A program made the translations under genes and the position numbers. The notes beneath the pieces are model-generated. The model was given only the letters and a program-made list of their open reading frames with translations, was not told the origin of the DNA and ran no database searches. Source: JAWOFN01 sp046497505 [NCBI: bacterium] (lineage in GTDB: Bacteria; Blakebacterota; Blakebacteria; Blakebacterales). Taken from it: DNA of 22,805 bases. Below are positions 1 through 8,360 of this stretch, one piece after another. Within the stretch, counting starts at the first letter, position 1; the number at the start of each line of letters is the position of its first letter. The stretch lies in assembly GCA_046497505.1 (NCBI GenBank), contig JAWOFN010000037.1, forward strand, positions 1-22,805, in the 5' to 3' direction.

Positions 1-312
1 TTCGCCGTCCTGGCCGACACGACCCGGCCCGTACTCCTGCTCCGCTCCCCCCGTGACGGATCCACCGTGAGGAGCCGGAGGCCCCTCATCGAGTTCGAAG
101 TGAACGACGAGGCCTCCGGTTTCAGCAGCGACACCCGGTTCACCCTGAGGCTGGACGGATCACGTGTCATCGCCGAGTACGATCCCCAGCGCAGCATGCT
201 TCGTTTCACCCCCCGGGAGGACCTGGACCCCGGGGACCACTGGATCACCGTGGAGGCGGTGGATGAAGCGGGTAATCGGGGCAGGCTCGAGACCCGTTTC
301 CGTGTACGATGA
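1..312 (+). CDS. C-terminal Ig-like domain of a larger, probably exported protein (5' end outside window)
   Basis: The reading frame is open from base 1 and ends at a TGA at 310-312, giving the last 103 residues of a longer protein. The visible part reads as a single beta-sandwich, Ig-like (bacterial Ig/FlgD-like) domain. It begins with a linker of the form ADTTRPVLLLRSPRDGSTV, has the alternating pattern RRPLIEFEVNDEASGF, and ends with PGDHWITVEAVDEAGNR and a final strand. That ending is typical of adhesion or accessory domains at the C-terminus of secreted proteins. An internal GTG at 67 could start a short protein, but continuity of the fold upstream of it argues for a truncated gene. The function of the whole protein cannot be read from here. 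Its stop lies 48 bases before selB, on the same strand. Confidence 0.75.
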   Translation, partial: FAVLADTTRPVLLLRSPRDGSTVRSRRPLIEFEVNDEASGFSSDTRFTLRLDGSRVIAEYDPQRSMLRFTPREDLDPGDHWITVEAVDEAGNRGRLETRFRVR

Positions 313-360
313 CCGGGAAGATACGTTGAGTCAGTGGGCATCTGGTCTGGGAGGCCGAGC

Positions 361-2289
361 GTGAGGCACTTCATCGTGGGCACTGCCGGACATGTGGACC
401 ACGGCAAGACAGCGCTGATACAGGCTCTCACAGGGGTGGATACCGACCGCCTCGAGGAGGAACACCAGAGGGGGATCTCCATCGTACTCGGGTTCGCCGC
501 CTACGAACCGGCGGGGACCGAAAACGTGCAGGTCGGCATCGTGGACGTACCCGGGCACGAGCGCTTCATCCGGACCATGGTGGCCGGGGCCACCGGTGTG
601 GACGCGGCTCTCCTCGTCGTGGCCGCCGACGAGGGAGTCAAGCCCCAGACCCGGGAACACCTGGAGATCCTCTCTCTGCTGGGCGTGCGCCGCGGGCTTG
701 TGGCCCTCACCAAGGTCGATCTCATCGAGGACGAGGAGTGGATCGAACTGGTTGAGGAGGAGGTAAGGGACCTGCTGGCTCCCACCTTCCTCGCGGACGC
801 ACTCATAGTGCCCGTCTCTGCCCGGACGGGGGAGGGGCTGGACGAACTGAGGGCCATCCTGGACGGGATCCTCTCCGACCTATCCGAGCGGTCTTCCGGC
901 CGGGGCTTCCGCCTCCCCATCGATCGCTCCTTCTCGGTGAAGGGGATCGGTACGGTGATCACGGGCAGTGTGTGGTCGGGGACGGCCCGGGTGGGTGATC
1001 CTCTGGAACTCCTCCCCTCCGGGCTGAAGACCCGGGTGCGGGAGGTCCAGCAGCATGGCCGGAGCGTGGAGTCCACCACACCCGGCACGCGCACCGCCCT
1101 GGCGCTGCACAACGTCACCGTGGAGGACGCATCGACGGGGGTGTGGCTCGTGACCCCCGGCACGCTGGAACCCACTCGTACCGTGGACCTGGAACTGAGA
1201 CACCTGGACAGTGCTCCCGGCCCCATCGAGCACAACCAGCGTGTCCGTGTCCATCACGGGACCCAGGAGACGTTCGGCCGTCTCCGGGTCCTGGGTCAGG
1301 AGGAACTCCCCCCGGGTGAGGAAGGCTACGCTCAGCTCCACCTGGAGGAACCCATCGTGCCGGCGGTGGGGGACCGATTGCTCATCCGCCGCTACTCTCC
1401 CATGCGCGCCATCGCCGGCGCTGTGGTACTGGACACCGACCCCCCCCGGCATCGGACCCATGACGAGCAGGCTCTGGAGCAGCTCATGCATCGGGCGGAA
1501 GGGGACCCTCTGGAGGTGGTCCAGCTTATGCTGGGCCAGGCGGGGCTCCCGGGAGTCCCTCTCGAGGAAGCGGTGCAGCGCTCCGCCCTCATGAGGGACC
1601 AGCTCGTGGAGGCCGCCGGTGAGGAGGGGTGGGAGGTGGTGGAGGACCGTCTGGTGGACAGCCCCCACCTGAAGAGGGCGGCCCGGGAGGAAGTGAAGCC
1701 CCGGCTGGAGGCGGTCCACCGGGAGAGCCCTCTGAAGAGGGGGCTGAGTGCCGAGGTGCTCGCGGCCGGTCTCGACCTCCGTGCCTACCCCGAGGTAGCG
1801 GACCGGATCCTGCAGGAGGCCCTTGAAGAGGGTCTGGCGGAGCGCGACCCTCCTTTCTGGCGGGCCCCGGGGTTCGAGATACGGTTCGAGGGTGTCAGGG
1901 GACAGGCCAGAGTGCATCTGCTTTCCGCGGCCCGGGAGCGCGGCCTCGAGCCGTGGGAGAGGGAGGAGGCCGAAGAAGCAGCCCGGAAGGCGGCGGATGA
2001 TGCAGGTATGTCCCCGAAGGAAGCACCCGACCTCCTGGAGGCCCTGGTCCATGCGGGGGAACTGGTGCGCTACCAGGGCGGGTTCGTCCTCTCGGCAGAG
2101 GGGCACCGGGAGCTTGTGAGACGCATCCGCGGGCACCTGGAAGAGGAGGGCAGCCTCAAGGTCTCCGACTTCCGGGACCTCAGCGGCGGCCTTACCCGCA
2201 AGTATGCCATCCCCATCCTGGAAGACCTGGACAGCCGGGGTGTCACCCGCCGCGAGGGAGATGTGCGGGTCCCCGGCCCCGGACACTAG
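361..2289 (+). CDS. selB: Selenocysteine-specific translation elongation factor SelB
   Basis: SelB is a GTPase that delivers Sec-tRNA(Sec) to ribosomes at UGA codons followed by a SECIS hairpin. The N-terminus has the G1 motif GTAGHVDHGKT (residues 7-17), then the SelB-characteristic DRLEEEHQRGISIVLGFA, G3 DVPGH (62-66) and G4 TKVD (117-120). EF-Tu-like beta-barrel domains follow, then a C-terminal half made of winged-helix modules that in known SelBs bind the SECIS RNA. The length of 642 residues is normal for bacterial SelB. I chose the GTG at 361 because GGGAGG at 349-354 sits 6 bases upstream and the protein then begins directly at the GTPase fold; the in-frame GTG at 334 adds nine unlikely residues. 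No selA, selD, selC or recognisable selenoprotein is visible in the window. Confidence 0.96.
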   Translation: MRHFIVGTAGHVDHGKTALIQALTGVDTDRLEEEHQRGISIVLGFAAYEPAGTENVQVGIVDVPGHERFIRTMVAGATGVDAALLVVAADEGVKPQTREHLEILSLLGVRRGLVALTKVDLIEDEEWIELVEEEVRDLLAPTFLADALIVPVSARTGEGLDELRAILDGILSDLSERSSGRGFRLPIDRSFSVKGIGTVITGSVWSGTARVGDPLELLPSGLKTRVREVQQHGRSVESTTPGTRTALALHNVTVEDASTGVWLVTPGTLEPTRTVDLELRHLDSAPGPIEHNQRVRVHHGTQETFGRLRVLGQEELPPGEEGYAQLHLEEPIVPAVGDRLLIRRYSPMRAIAGAVVLDTDPPRHRTHDEQALEQLMHRAEGDPLEVVQLMLGQAGLPGVPLEEAVQRSALMRDQLVEAAGEEGWEVVEDRLVDSPHLKRAAREEVKPRLEAVHRESPLKRGLSAEVLAAGLDLRAYPEVADRILQEALEEGLAERDPPFWRAPGFEIRFEGVRGQARVHLLSAARERGLEPWEREEAEEAARKAADDAGMSPKEAPDLLEALVHAGELVRYQGGFVLSAEGHRELVRRIRGHLEEEGSLKVSDFRDLSGGLTRKYAIPILEDLDSRGVTRREGDVRVPGPGH

Positions 2290-2300
2290 ACCGACCCCCC

Positions 2301-2318
2301 GGGAGGGCGAAGCCTCCC
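2301..2318 (+). promoter_or_regulatory. Short hairpin over the comF ribosome-binding site
   Basis: GGGAGG (2301-2306) is the only good Shine-Dalgarno match for comF and can pair with CCTCCC (2313-2318), leaving a 6-base loop. The GTG start at 2320 follows directly. The hairpin could reduce comF translation unless ribosomes finishing selB at 2289 open it. No T-tract follows, so it is not an intrinsic terminator. The pairing is seen in the sequence; the regulatory role is inferred. Confidence 0.3.
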
Positions 2319-2319
2319 C

Positions 2320-3045
2320 GTGTGCCCAGAACGTGAGATCGGCCGCCCTCCTTCCCGCACCCTGCTGGGTGATTTGGCCGATGTGCTGCTGCCGGGCCTC
2401 TGCCAGGTGTGCCGCCGTCCGCTTCGGGAACGGGGGCCCCTGTGCGGGACCTGCCGTGCGGCGATGGCCCGACGCAGGCTCCAGCGACCCCTCCTCCTCT
2501 CCGAAGGCATCGCGGCCCTGGCGGCCTACACGTACGAGTTCCCCGTACGTGAGGTCGTCCTGGGGGGTAAGTCGGGGGGTATGCCCTGGCTCCTGGACCT
2601 GCTGGTCCCCGGCATGCTCGATGTCCTCCACTCCACGGGTCTGACCCGCTATCCCCGGGTGGTTGTCCCGGTGCCGCTGCACCCGGTGCGCCGGAGGGAG
2701 AGGGGGTTCGACCAGGGGGTCAGGCTGGCCGGGCAGGTCGCCCGCGGCCTGGGGACGGCCTTGGTCCGGGATGCCCTGAAGAGGGTGCGTGTCACCCCGG
2801 ACCAGAAGGCAGCGGACGCCCCCGAGAGATATCTGGCCGTACACGACGCGTTCGCGCCGGGGAGGGGGGCCGGGCGGGTCAGGGGACATCGCGTGCTGCT
2901 GGTGGACGATGTGCTCACCACCGGGGCCACCCTGGAGGCAGCCCTCTCAGCGCTCTTCCGGGCCGGATGCCGGGGGGCGTTATGCCTGGTGGCCGCCCGG
3001 ACCGCCCGGCACGGGGGAGCCACATCGCCGGAAGGGTCCCCCTGA
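2320..3045 (+). CDS. comF: ComF family protein (phosphoribosyltransferase-like)
   Basis: This 241-residue protein has the two hallmarks of the ComF/GntX family. An N-terminal zinc finger has Cys pairs C28-x2-C31 and C42-x2-C45. A C-terminal type I phosphoribosyltransferase fold carries the PRPP-binding signature VLLVDDVLTTGAT (residues 192-204). Between them is the family block VVPVPLHPVRRRERGFDQ. In naturally competent bacteria ComF helps bring single-stranded DNA into the cytoplasm, but the family is widespread in non-competent species and the enzymatic substrate is generally unknown. The gene starts with GTG 30 bases after selB and probably shares its transcript. The start is moderately certain, because the SD lies 13 bases upstream inside a hairpin. 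No other competence genes are visible. Confidence 0.9.
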   Translation: MCPEREIGRPPSRTLLGDLADVLLPGLCQVCRRPLRERGPLCGTCRAAMARRRLQRPLLLSEGIAALAAYTYEFPVREVVLGGKSGGMPWLLDLLVPGMLDVLHSTGLTRYPRVVVPVPLHPVRRRERGFDQGVRLAGQVARGLGTALVRDALKRVRVTPDQKAADAPERYLAVHDAFAPGRGAGRVRGHRVLLVDDVLTTGATLEAALSALFRAGCRGALCLVAARTARHGGATSPEGSP

Positions 3046-3071
3046 GGGCCACATCACGCCCAAAGGCGACC

Positions 3072-3100
3072 TTGACCGCCCTGGGCCCCCGGGATAACTT
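3072..3100 (+). promoter_or_regulatory. Sigma-70-like promoter of the glycolytic operon
   Basis: TTGACC (3072-3077) and TAACTT (3095-3100) are separated by exactly 17 bases and lie 88 bases upstream of the gap start. The -35 matches the TTGACA consensus at five of six positions, and the -10 keeps the key T, A and final T. Transcription would start near 3107, giving a leader of about 80 nt that contains the repeats at 3123-3152. This is inferred from sequence alone. Confidence 0.55.
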
Positions 3101-3122
3101 GCAACCACCAAGTCCTGCCGAA

Positions 3123-3152
3123 CTGCACCTATATGCAGCTAGATGCACATAG
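3123..3152 (+). repeat. Three phased 10-bp repeats / imperfect palindrome in the gap leader
   Basis: The 30 bases divide into three consecutive imperfect decamers: CTGCACCTAT, ATGCAGCTAG and ATGCACATAG. TGCA therefore recurs at 3124, 3134 and 3144, one helical turn apart. Positions 3129-3137 and 3144-3152 also form an inverted repeat with one mismatch and a 6-base spacer. The element lies just downstream of the predicted transcription start of gap, where a repressor site or an mRNA hairpin would act. The pattern is directly visible; the operator role is inference. Confidence 0.4.
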
Positions 3153-3184
3153 AAATACCTGAAACCACACAAGGAGGGGCCTGA

Positions 3185-4189
<1,005 letters not shown>

Positions 4190-4206
4190 GACCGGAGCGT
4201 ATCGAC

Positions 4207-5418
4207 ATGTCCGGGACTTTCCGGAAGCTGACCATCGACGACCTGGAGGTTGAGGGGCTCCGCGTCCTGGTGAGGGTGGACTTCAACGTCCCCCTGGAAG
4301 AGGAGGAGGTGACCGACGCCACCCGGATCGAGGCCACCCTCCCGACCATCGAGAAGCTCGTGGAGGGCGGGGGCCGCCTGGCCCTCATGAGCCACCTGGG
4401 CCGCCCGGACGGTGAGCGGGACCCCTCGATGAGCCTGGAGCCGGTGGCCGTGCATCTCGCCGGTCTGCTGGGAAGGGAGGTGGTCTTCGTCCCGGACTGC
4501 ATCGGGGCCGCGGCCGAGGAGGACGTCAGCCTCATGGAAGACGGCGACGTGCTGCTCCTGGAGAACCTCCGGTTCCATGAGGGGGAGCAGGTCAACGACC
4601 CGGAGTTCGCCGCGGCCCTGGCGCGGATGGGCGACGTGTATGTGAACGATGCCTTCGGGACCGCCCACCGTGCCCACGCCTCCACCGAGGGGGTGACCCG
4701 CCATTTCAAGCAGCGTGCGGCGGGTTATCTCATGGCCCGGGAGTTGGAGTACCTGGGAGCGGCGCTCCAGGAGCCGGCCCGACCCTTCGCCGCGGTGCTC
4801 GGTGGTGCTAAGATAAGCGGGAAGATCGACGTGATCCGGGCCCTCCGGGAGAAGGTCGACCACCTCTTCATCGGGGGCGGCATGGCATTCACCTTCTTCA
4901 AGGCGAAGGGGCTGGAGGTAGGGAGGAGCCTGGTGGAGGAGGAGCGGGTGGAGATGGCCGCCGAACTGCTGGAGGTCTCGGAACGGGGGGAGGGAGCTCC
5001 CATCCACCTGCCCCCGGACGTGGTGGCCGCCGCCGAGCTGGAGGAGGGTGCCGACCATCGGGTCGTGAAGGCAGAGGAGATCCCGTCCGACCTGGCGGGC
5101 TACGACATCGGCCCAGCGACCCTGGAGGAATGGCGACCCCTGCTCCTGGAGGCGGGCACCATCGTATGGAACGGCCCCATGGGCGTCTTCGAGGTCCCCC
5201 CCTTCGACGGGGGTACGGAGAGACTGGGGCGGGTCATCGCCGAGGCCACCGAAGGCGGGGCGTTGAGCATCATCGGCGGAGGGGACTCGGCTGCGGCCGT
5301 GGCCCGGGCGGGGCTCACCGACCGGATGAGCCACGTATCCACGGGGGGCGGAGCGAGTCTGGAATTCCTCGAGGGCAAGACCCTCCCCGGGGTCGCAGCC
5401 CTCAGCGACAGGGAATAG
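4207..5418 (+). CDS. pgk: Phosphoglycerate kinase
   Basis: This enzyme transfers phosphate between 1,3-bisphosphoglycerate and ADP, making ATP in lower glycolysis or consuming it in gluconeogenesis. The 403 residues show the family landmarks in order: VLVRVDFNVPL and SHLGRPDG in the N-terminal substrate domain, LLLENLRFHEGE, VNDAFGTAHRAHAS, the hinge and nucleotide region AVLGGAKISGKIDVI, NGPMGVFE, and the C-terminal GGGDSAAAV with STGGGASLEFLEG. I chose the ATG at 4207, with GGAG nine bases upstream; the frame extends further into the end of gap but without family similarity. It is followed by tpiA after 12 bases. Confidence 0.98.
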   Translation: MSGTFRKLTIDDLEVEGLRVLVRVDFNVPLEEEEVTDATRIEATLPTIEKLVEGGGRLALMSHLGRPDGERDPSMSLEPVAVHLAGLLGREVVFVPDCIGAAAEEDVSLMEDGDVLLLENLRFHEGEQVNDPEFAAALARMGDVYVNDAFGTAHRAHASTEGVTRHFKQRAAGYLMARELEYLGAALQEPARPFAAVLGGAKISGKIDVIRALREKVDHLFIGGGMAFTFFKAKGLEVGRSLVEEERVEMAAELLEVSERGEGAPIHLPPDVVAAAELEEGADHRVVKAEEIPSDLAGYDIGPATLEEWRPLLLEAGTIVWNGPMGVFEVPPFDGGTERLGRVIAEATEGGALSIIGGGDSAAAVARAGLTDRMSHVSTGGGASLEFLEGKTLPGVAALSDRE

Positions 5419-5430
5419 GGAGGGATGACC

Positions 5431-6183
5431 ATGCGGAGGTTCATCGTCGCGGGCAACTGGAAGATGCATAAGAAGCGGGAAGAGGCCGCCAACCTGGCCG
5501 TCGCCCTGGTGCCCCTGGTGTCTGACGTGCGCAGTGTGGACGTTGTGCTGTGCCCGCCTTTCACCGCACTGGAGGCGGTAGGGGAGGTGCTCAAGGGGAG
5601 CGGGCTCCACCTGGGGGCCCAGAACATGCATCCTGAGGACCAGGGGGCCTTCACCGGAGAGGTCTCCGCCCCTATGCTGTTGCCCCTGGGCGTGGATCAC
5701 GTTATTTTAGGCCACTCTGAGCGCAGGCAGTATTTCGGTGAGGACGACGCGTTCATCAACCGGAAGGTCCACAATGCGCTCGCGGCCGGACTGACCCCCA
5801 TCCTTTGTGTGGGAGAGACCCTGGAGGAACGGGAAGCGGGGCGGACCCAGGATGTGGTCGGTACCCAGCTGGACGGGTGCCTGGACGAGGTCCGGGTCAC
5901 CGAACCCGAGGACCTGGTCATCGCCTACGAGCCCATCTGGGCCATAGGGACCGGCAGGACCGCGGATCCGGAACAGGCACAGGAAGTGCATCGGTTCATC
6001 CGGGCTCGTCTCAACCAGTTCTTCGGAGCCGAGACGGCGGGCAGGATGCGCCTGCAGTACGGCGGCAGCGTGAAGCCTGATAACGCCGCCGAACTCATGG
6101 CCCAGCCGGACATCGACGGCGCGCTGGTGGGCGGGGCCAGCCTGATCGCCGACGACTTCGCAGCCATCGTCAGGTCGGCCTGA
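5431..6183 (+). CDS. tpiA: Triosephosphate isomerase
   Basis: This enzyme interconverts dihydroxyacetone phosphate and glyceraldehyde 3-phosphate. With the ATG at 5431 the protein has 250 residues, and the catalytic residues fall at their usual places: Lys11 in AGNWKMH, His95 in ILGHSERR and Glu167 in IAYEPIWAIGTG. Phosphate-loop motifs YGGSVKP and GALVGGASL close the barrel. An ATG at 5425 is also in frame, but it directly abuts the SD-like GGAGGG (5419-5424), which gives proper spacing only to 5431. It belongs to the gap-pgk-tpiA-secG operon. Confidence 0.97.
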   Translation: MRRFIVAGNWKMHKKREEAANLAVALVPLVSDVRSVDVVLCPPFTALEAVGEVLKGSGLHLGAQNMHPEDQGAFTGEVSAPMLLPLGVDHVILGHSERRQYFGEDDAFINRKVHNALAAGLTPILCVGETLEEREAGRTQDVVGTQLDGCLDEVRVTEPEDLVIAYEPIWAIGTGRTADPEQAQEVHRFIRARLNQFFGAETAGRMRLQYGGSVKPDNAAELMAQPDIDGALVGGASLIADDFAAIVRSA

Positions 6184-6225
6184 GGTATCATTCGCGAGCT
6201 CCCGTACAGGAGGGGCTGAAGCAGG

Positions 6226-6609
6226 ATGCTCTATACATTCTTACTCGTCCTGTTCGTTCTGGACGCGGCGCTGCTCATGGTCGTGATCCTGCTGCAGGAC
6301 TCAAAGGGACAGGGACTCGCCGGTGCTTTTGGAGGAGGAGGAGGAGGAGCTACGTCCTTCTTCGGTGCCCGGGGAGCCAGTACGTTCCTGAGCAAGGCCA
6401 CGACCTACCTGGGGACGGCCTTCCTGGTCCTGTGCATCATCATGAGCATGATGCGCCCCAGCGGGGCCGGTGAGCAGCGCAGCATCATGATGGAGAGCGC
6501 GCAGCAGAGCGAGCAGCAGGCCCCCCAGACGGGTCTTCCGCTGCTGCCCGGAGCCAGCCCGACGGTCCCCCAGGGGGCCCAGCCCGACACCGGGGGTGCG
6601 GGAGGCTGA
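6226..6609 (+). CDS. secG: Preprotein translocase subunit SecG
   Basis: SecG is the small auxiliary subunit of the SecYEG channel in the inner membrane. The 127-residue protein has the expected two transmembrane helices, about residues 2-24 and 57-75. They are joined by a Gly-rich cytoplasmic loop containing VILLQDSKGQGLAGAFGGGGGGATSF in outline and FGARGASTFLSKAT, the conserved SecG core. The C-terminal 50 residues are polar, rich in Gln, Pro and Ser, and probably disordered. AGGAGG at 6208-6213 precedes the ATG. secG directly downstream of tpiA is a widespread gene order, which supports both calls. A (GGA)6 tract lies in the loop codons. Confidence 0.95.
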   Translation: MLYTFLLVLFVLDAALLMVVILLQDSKGQGLAGAFGGGGGGATSFFGARGASTFLSKATTYLGTAFLVLCIIMSMMRPSGAGEQRSIMMESAQQSEQQAPQTGLPLLPGASPTVPQGAQPDTGGAGG

Positions 6610-6631
6610 GGCAGTACCCACATGGCTTTTT

Positions 6632-6719
6632 GCCCGAGTGGTGGAATCTGGTAGACACGCTGTCTTGAGGGGGCAGTGGGAGAGATCCCGTGCCGGTTCG
6701 AATCCGGCCTCGGGCACCA
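6632..6719 (+). tRNA. tRNA-Leu(GAG)
   Basis: A complete class II tRNA can be folded by hand. The acceptor stem is GCCCGAG (6632-6638) with CTCGGGC (6709-6715). The D arm has GTG/CAC. The anticodon stem is CTGTC/GGCAG with loop TTGAGGG, so the anticodon is GAG (6667-6669), reading CUC and CUU. A long variable arm pairs GGGA/TCCC around GAGA. The T arm is GCCGG/CCGGC with loop TTCGAAT. The discriminator is A and the CCA end is encoded (6717-6719). The long variable arm and A73 fit leucine. It begins 22 bases after secG and is followed by a terminator, so it is probably processed from the operon transcript or from a promoter inside secG. Confidence 0.97.
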
Positions 6720-6725
6720 TTCCGG

Positions 6726-6760
6726 AAAGCGCCTCGCAGGCGGACCTGCGGGGCGTTTTT
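6726..6760 (+). terminator. Intrinsic terminator after tRNA-Leu
   Basis: CGCCTCGCAGG (6730-6740) pairs with CCTGCGGGGCG (6745-6755) as an 11-bp stem with one G-T wobble and a CGGA tetraloop. Five T residues follow (6756-6760), and AAA at 6726-6728 can pair back with part of the T-tract. It is a textbook Rho-independent terminator closing gap-pgk-tpiA-secG-tRNA-Leu. Confidence 0.92.
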
Positions 6761-6989
6761 CTGTAGACCCTCCGCAGTCTCCGGCTGATCTGCCGCGACC
6801 GGGCCCGGCCGCGGGCGGCATGCCTTTTCCCTTTCTCCCCGCTCCGCCAGGCGGGCACCTTACAACGGCGGGCGTGCTGGAGAGCCGGGGCATCAGAAGT
6901 GGCTGGCCGAGTTCCTGGACATGCTCGGCACGCAGATCATGCTGTAGACGGAACGGTACGAGACCACAGCAAGCCAGGGGAGGGCACCC
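6761..6989. other. Intergenic region upstream of the aldehyde dehydrogenase gene
   Basis: There is no gene I can support here. The left part is very GC-rich and can fold: TGCCGC (6791-6796) pairs with GCGGCA (6815-6820) around the palindrome CCGGGCCCGG (6799-6808). A pyrimidine-rich run with T clusters follows (6821-6838). This may be a weak second terminator. The frame ending at the TAG 6945-6947 reads like protein in its last 16 codons (KWLAEFLDMLGTQIML) but has no upstream start or RBS, so I do not call it. I found no convincing promoter, although one should lie here for the downstream gene. Confidence 0.4.
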
Positions 6990-8351
6990 ATGCAGAGCAT
7001 CAACCCCGCCACCGGGGAGGTCGTCCGGGAATATCCGGAATCGGGTCCCGGGGAGGCGGTTGCCGTCATCGAGCGCGCACATGCCGCCCACGAGGCGTGG
7101 CGTGCGGTCGGCATGGAGAGGAGGGCGGAAGCCCTCATCGAGGCGGCCAGGGTCCTGAGAGGCAGGGAGGCGGAATGGGCGGAACTGATGACCCGGGAGA
7201 TGGGCAAGCCCATCCGTGAGTCCCGCTCGGAGGTGGAGAAGTGTGCCTGGGTGTGCGAATATTACGCGGAGCACGGAGGGGAGTTCCTGGCGGACGAGCC
7301 GGCGGAAACCGATGCGGCGAAGAGCTTCGTGGCCTACCGTCCCCTGGGCGTGATCCTGGCCGTCATGCCCTGGAACTTCCCCTTCTGGCAGGTCTTCCGT
7401 TTCGCGGCCCCGGCCCTGATGGCGGGGAACGCAGCGGTCCTCAAGCACGCTCCGAACGTGCCCGGCTGTGCGCTGGCCATCAGGGAGGTCTTCGAAGAAG
7501 CGGGATTCCCGACCGACCTCCTCACACCGGTCCTCATCCACCACGAACATGTCGGGGAGATGATCGAGCATCCCCTGGTCCGGGGGGTGACCCTCACCGG
7601 CAGCACCGACGCCGGGCGGGCGGTCGCTTCGAAGGCGGGCGGGGCCCTCAAGCCGACGGTACTGGAGCTGGGGGGGAGCGACCCCTGCATCATCCTGGAG
7701 GACGCGGACCTGGGGCAGGCGGTTGAGGCCTGCACCACCGCCCGACTCCTGAACAGCGGGCAGAGCTGCATCGCCGCCAAGCGTTTCATCGTGGTCGAAG
7801 GGGTCCGGGAGGTCTTCGAGGCCCGGATCCAGGAAGCCTTCTCCCGGAGGGTGATGGGTGATCCCATGGACGATCGCACCCAGGTGGGCCCCATCGCCCG
7901 GAGGGACCTGAGGCAGCGGCTCCACGGTCAGGTGGAGCGGAGCGTGGCGGGAGGGGCAAGACTGCTCATGGGGGGCGAGATCCCGCCTGAGCCGGGCTGT
8001 TTCTACCCCGTCACCCTCCTCACCGACGTGGAGCGGGGCACCCCTGCCTGGTCGGAGGAACTCTTCGGGCCGGTGGGGGTCATCATCCCGGTGCGGGACG
8101 AGGAGGAGGCCCTGGATGCCGCCAACGACACCCCCTACGGGCTGGGGGCCGCCGTCTTCACCGCGGACGCGGAGAAGGGGGAACGCCTGGCCCGTGAACA
8201 TCTGCGGGCGGGATCCTGCTTCGTGAACGCCTTCGTGCGCTCCGACCCCAGGCTGCCCTTCGGGGGCATCAAGGACTCCGGATGGGGACGGGAACTGGGC
8301 CGTGAGGGGATCCGGGAGTGGACGAACGTGAAGACGGTGTACGTGGGATAG
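6990..8351 (+). CDS. gabD: Aldehyde dehydrogenase, succinate-semialdehyde dehydrogenase (GabD1-type)
   Basis: This NAD(P)-dependent enzyme oxidises an aldehyde to its acid; the closest remembered family is GabD1, which converts succinate semialdehyde to succinate. The 453 residues begin with INPATGE and contain PLGVILAVMPWNFPFWQ with the oxyanion Asn129. The catalytic Glu226 is in LELGGSDP and the nucleophile Cys260 in NSGQSCIAAKRF; their spacing of 34 equals that of classical ALDHs. The C-terminal PFGGIKDSGWGRELGREGIREW is typical of the subfamily. GGGAGG lies about 6 bases before the ATG. It stands alone on the plus strand, convergent with pdxH 10 bases away. No gabT or other GABA gene is near, so the physiological substrate is inferred from family resemblance only. 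Confidence 0.88.
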   Translation: MQSINPATGEVVREYPESGPGEAVAVIERAHAAHEAWRAVGMERRAEALIEAARVLRGREAEWAELMTREMGKPIRESRSEVEKCAWVCEYYAEHGGEFLADEPAETDAAKSFVAYRPLGVILAVMPWNFPFWQVFRFAAPALMAGNAAVLKHAPNVPGCALAIREVFEEAGFPTDLLTPVLIHHEHVGEMIEHPLVRGVTLTGSTDAGRAVASKAGGALKPTVLELGGSDPCIILEDADLGQAVEACTTARLLNSGQSCIAAKRFIVVEGVREVFEARIQEAFSRRVMGDPMDDRTQVGPIARRDLRQRLHGQVERSVAGGARLLMGGEIPPEPGCFYPVTLLTDVERGTPAWSEELFGPVGVIIPVRDEEEALDAANDTPYGLGAAVFTADAEKGERLAREHLRAGSCFVNAFVRSDPRLPFGGIKDSGWGRELGREGIREWTNVKTVYVG

Positions 8352-8360
8352 GTTCGGTCA

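Noticed and set aside
67-312. Short independent protein starting at GTG 67
   Set aside because: The frame is open to the window edge and the Ig-like domain begins before this codon, so it is the tail of a larger gene.
310-360. Possible selenocysteine readthrough at the TGA ending the first gene, prompted by the adjacent selB
   Set aside because: The Ig-like domain is complete at the stop and the codons after it show no protein-like sequence or adjacent hairpin typical of a SECIS.
880-2889. Minus-strand open frame of about 669 codons opposite selB and comF
   Set aside because: It runs antisense to two well-supported genes and its translation is rich in Pro, Gly, His and Arg with no motif. 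Long antisense frames are expected in high-GC DNA with biased third positions.
6896-6947. Protein-like peptide ending KWLAEFLDMLGTQIML before gabD
   Set aside because: No start codon, RBS or upstream coding continuity. The only in-frame ATG (6921) would give eight residues. It may be a gene remnant, but this cannot be supported.
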